Below, one piece after another: positions 5,674-7,010 of a DNA stretch of 7,010 nt (its first letter is position 1; each line of letters opens with the position of its first letter). The position numbers and the translations under genes were made by a program. The notes beneath the pieces were generated by a model. The model saw only the letters and a program-made list of their open reading frames with translations, did not search any database and was not told where the DNA came from. The stretch spans positions 1 to 7,010 of the forward strand of contig JBDTZN010000094.1 in NCBI GenBank assembly GCA_040005095.1, written 5' to 3'. The DNA comes from UBA5186 sp040005095. Its GTDB lineage: Bacteria > Actinomycetota > Thermoleophilia > Gaiellales > Gaiellaceae.

Positions 5674-6246
5674 CTACTGGCCGACGTTCGGAACGATTCC
5701 GCCGCCACTGGCCGGGACGAAGTAGTTCACGAGCCAGCGCTTGTTCTTGCCCGTGCCGTGTGCCTTGAGGCCGATGAAAAAGTCCTCCGAGCGCACCGGC
5801 GCCTTCGGCTTCGCGATCACGAGCACGCGGAGGTAGACCTGCCGGGGGTGCGATTCGTCGACCTTGAACGTCGCGCCGAGGAGGTACTTCGGCGGGAAGT
5901 ACGTGACCCCTGGGAGCGTCCCGGCGAGCCACTCCTTGTGCGTGACCGACGAGCGGTAGCCCGGATCCGAGAGCTGCCAGGCCTTCTCGAGATTCTTTCG
6001 CGTCATCGCGTTGACGAGGAACTCGCCCGCGACGCGCCGAGCCTTCGGATCGACCGGAACGGTCGGCGGCGTCTTTACGACCTGGGCCGGTCGGTTGCCG
6101 GTCGGCTCGATCTGGAACTTCTGCCCTGTATTGCCGAAGTAGGCGACGCTGAAGGCGATGACCCCGGCCAGGAGAACGAGCGCCGAGATCCACGGAAGGG
6201 TGCGCCGAAAACGGGGCGACTGCAGGGTGGATGCGAAGGCGCTCAT
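5674..6246 (-). CDS. Single-pass membrane protein of unknown function, paralogue 1 of 3 (shorter, no C-terminal membrane segment)
   Basis: The product has 190 residues from ATG 6246. After a basic stretch (SPRFRRTL) comes one membrane segment at about 20-37, then the outer domain. Shared blocks are more diverged: NRPAQVV (51-57), AMTRKNLEKAWQL (80-92), VTHKEWLAG (101-109), YFPPKY (116-121) and NKRWLVNYFVP (168-178). The protein stops soon after the RWLV block, so the linker and second membrane segment of the other two are absent. The end is clean (GGGIVPNVGQ, then TAG), not an obvious frameshift. Start is uncertain: GGAG directly abuts the ATG, and TTG 6252 would add two residues. The gene begins about 37 bases after the mutase large subunit stop and is cysteine-free like its paralogues. 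Confidence 0.78.
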   Translation of the reverse strand: MSAFASTLQSPRFRRTLPWISALVLLAGVIAFSVAYFGNTGQKFQIEPTGNRPAQVVKTPPTVPVDPKARRVAGEFLVNAMTRKNLEKAWQLSDPGYRSSVTHKEWLAGTLPGVTYFPPKYLLGATFKVDESHPRQVYLRVLVIAKPKAPVRSEDFFIGLKAHGTGKNKRWLVNYFVPASGGGIVPNVGQ

Positions 6247-6283
6247 CTCCAAGACAGGTTAGACGACGGTCGGTCGGGCCAAG

Positions 6284-7010
6284 TTAGAAAACCGGGGTCT
6301 CGCGCCAAACGCCCCACACGCCTCGCAAGGCATCGCACATCTCTCCCATGGTCACGTACGCGCGGGCCGCGTCGACGATGATCGGCATCAGGTTCACGTC
6401 GTCCCGCGCCGCGGCCTCGGTCAGACGTGCCAGCTCGCGCTCGACCGCAGCCGAGTCGCGCCGTGCTCGCAGCGCCTGGACCCGGTCGATCTGCTGCTGC
6501 TCCAGGGTGGGGTCGATGCGATGCAGCTCGAGCTCCGGCTCGTCCTCCAGCGTGTACCGATTGACGCCGACGACGATGCGCTGCTTGGCCTCGACCTCCG
6601 ACTGGTAGCGGAACGACGCCTCCGCGATCTCGCGCTGGAAGAAGTTCTGCTTGATCGCCTCGACCACGCCGCCGAGCTTGTCGATCCGGCGAAAGTAGTC
6701 GTAGGCCTCGGCCTCGATCCTGTTCGTCAGATCCTCGACGTGGTACGAGCCGCCGAGCGGATCGATCGCGTTCACGACTCCGGTCTCGTGAGCGATCACC
6801 TGCTGGGTGCGCAGCGCGAGGCGGACGGCATCCTCGCTCGGCAGGGCCAGCGCCTCGTCGAAGGAGTTCGTGTGGAGCGACTGCGTGCCGCCGAGCACCG
6901 CGGCCATCGCCTCGAGCGCCGTGCGGACGATGTTCACCTCGGGCTGCTGGGCCGTCAGCGAGACGCCGGCGGTCTGCGTGTGGAAGCGCATCAGCCACGA
7001 GCGCGGGTTC
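6284..7010 (-). CDS. B12-dependent acyl-CoA (methylmalonyl-CoA-type) mutase large subunit, partial (N-terminus beyond right edge)
   Basis: The 241 visible codons encode the C-terminal part of the catalytic TIM-barrel subunit. Key stretches are RFHTQTAGVSLTAQQPEVNI, AAVLGGTQSLHTNSFDEALA, RLALRTQQVIAHETGV and DPLGGSYHVE, then FFQREIAEASFRYQ and RIVVGVNRY. The tail NLMPIIVDAARAYVTMGEM and DALRGVWG follows. This is the typical ending of the separate large subunit (about 520-560 residues) used when the B12 domain is encoded apart, as here at 3738-4142. The enzyme interconverts branched and linear acyl-CoAs by a radical mechanism, most often R-methylmalonyl-CoA and succinyl-CoA. The residues that separate methylmalonyl-, isobutyryl- and ethylmalonyl-CoA mutases lie mostly upstream of the window, so the substrate stays open. 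TAA at 6286-6284 ends the gene. Confidence 0.95.
   Translation of the reverse strand, partial: NPRSWLMRFHTQTAGVSLTAQQPEVNIVRTALEAMAAVLGGTQSLHTNSFDEALALPSEDAVRLALRTQQVIAHETGVVNAIDPLGGSYHVEDLTNRIEAEAYDYFRRIDKLGGVVEAIKQNFFQREIAEASFRYQSEVEAKQRIVVGVNRYTLEDEPELELHRIDPTLEQQQIDRVQALRARRDSAAVERELARLTEAAARDDVNLMPIIVDAARAYVTMGEMCDALRGVWGVWRETPVF

Noticed and set aside
5665..5674. Perfect palindrome GGGCGCGCCC between paralogues 1 and 2 as an operator
   Set aside because: A 10-base palindrome of only G and C is expected by chance at this composition and has no flanking symmetry; noted only as possible ribosome-site masking.
4535..6193. A 552-codon open frame on the minus strand across the three paralogues
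   Set aside because: It is a shadow frame: Arg/Gly/Ala-rich, no domain motifs, and it covers three genes whose frames show shared conserved blocks and membrane segments.
6256..6282. Possible internal promoter before paralogue 1 (TTGGCC, 15 bases, TAACCT on the minus strand)
   Set aside because: The -35 match is weak and the 15-base spacer is short. The 31-37-base gap from the mutase large subunit fits simple co-transcription.
5221..6381. A 386-codon plus-strand frame opposite paralogues 1 and 2 and the mutase end
   Set aside because: It shows the same GC-driven antisense shadow, with His/Arg/Asp-rich low-complexity content and no recognisable domain.

Overview
The window is GC-rich (strong G/C preference at third codon positions, many GTG starts, long empty shadow frames). 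Together with its gene content this suggests a high-GC Actinomycetota, perhaps a Thermoleophilia/Gaiellales-like lineage. That placement is inference from composition and protein flavour, not from a marker gene. No RNA genes, CRISPR arrays or insertion sequences were recognised, and no stretch over 300 bases lacks a gene.

Layout. Left (1-1581, minus strand): an electron transfer flavoprotein operon, etfB then etfA, with etfA running off the left edge. Between them lies a 28-codon ORF whose first eight residues repeat the start of EtfA. It overlaps both neighbours by 4 bases (ATGA and GTGA), and a hairpin over the etfA ribosome-binding site suggests translational coupling. Centre (1671-2582, plus strand): a divergent gene for a secreted M23 (LytM-type) zinc peptidase with an extra C-terminal domain. 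It converges, with a 7-base gap, on a small DUF2188 gene (2590-2817, minus) that has a SigB/SigF-like promoter. A 147-base spacer follows, holding that promoter and two hairpins.

Right (2965-7010, minus strand): a compact six-gene array read from right to left. It contains the C-terminal part of the large catalytic subunit of a B12-dependent acyl-CoA (methylmalonyl-CoA-type) mutase, three tandem paralogous membrane-anchored proteins of unknown function, the small cobalamin-binding mutase subunit, and a crotonase-family enoyl-CoA hydratase. Gaps are 31, 9, 15 and 10 bases, then a 4-base overlap, so co-transcription is likely.

How it fits together. The mutase, enoyl-CoA hydratase and ETF all fit short-chain or branched-chain acyl-CoA catabolism: ETF takes electrons from acyl-CoA dehydrogenases, the hydratase adds water to the enoyl-CoA, and the mutase rearranges the carbon skeleton. 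The most unusual feature is the run of three paralogous, cysteine-free, probably extracytoplasmic-domain proteins between the two mutase subunit genes. I recognise no described family for them. The next most notable are the duplicated EtfA start peptide with its coupling architecture, and the apparent CTG start of the hydratase.
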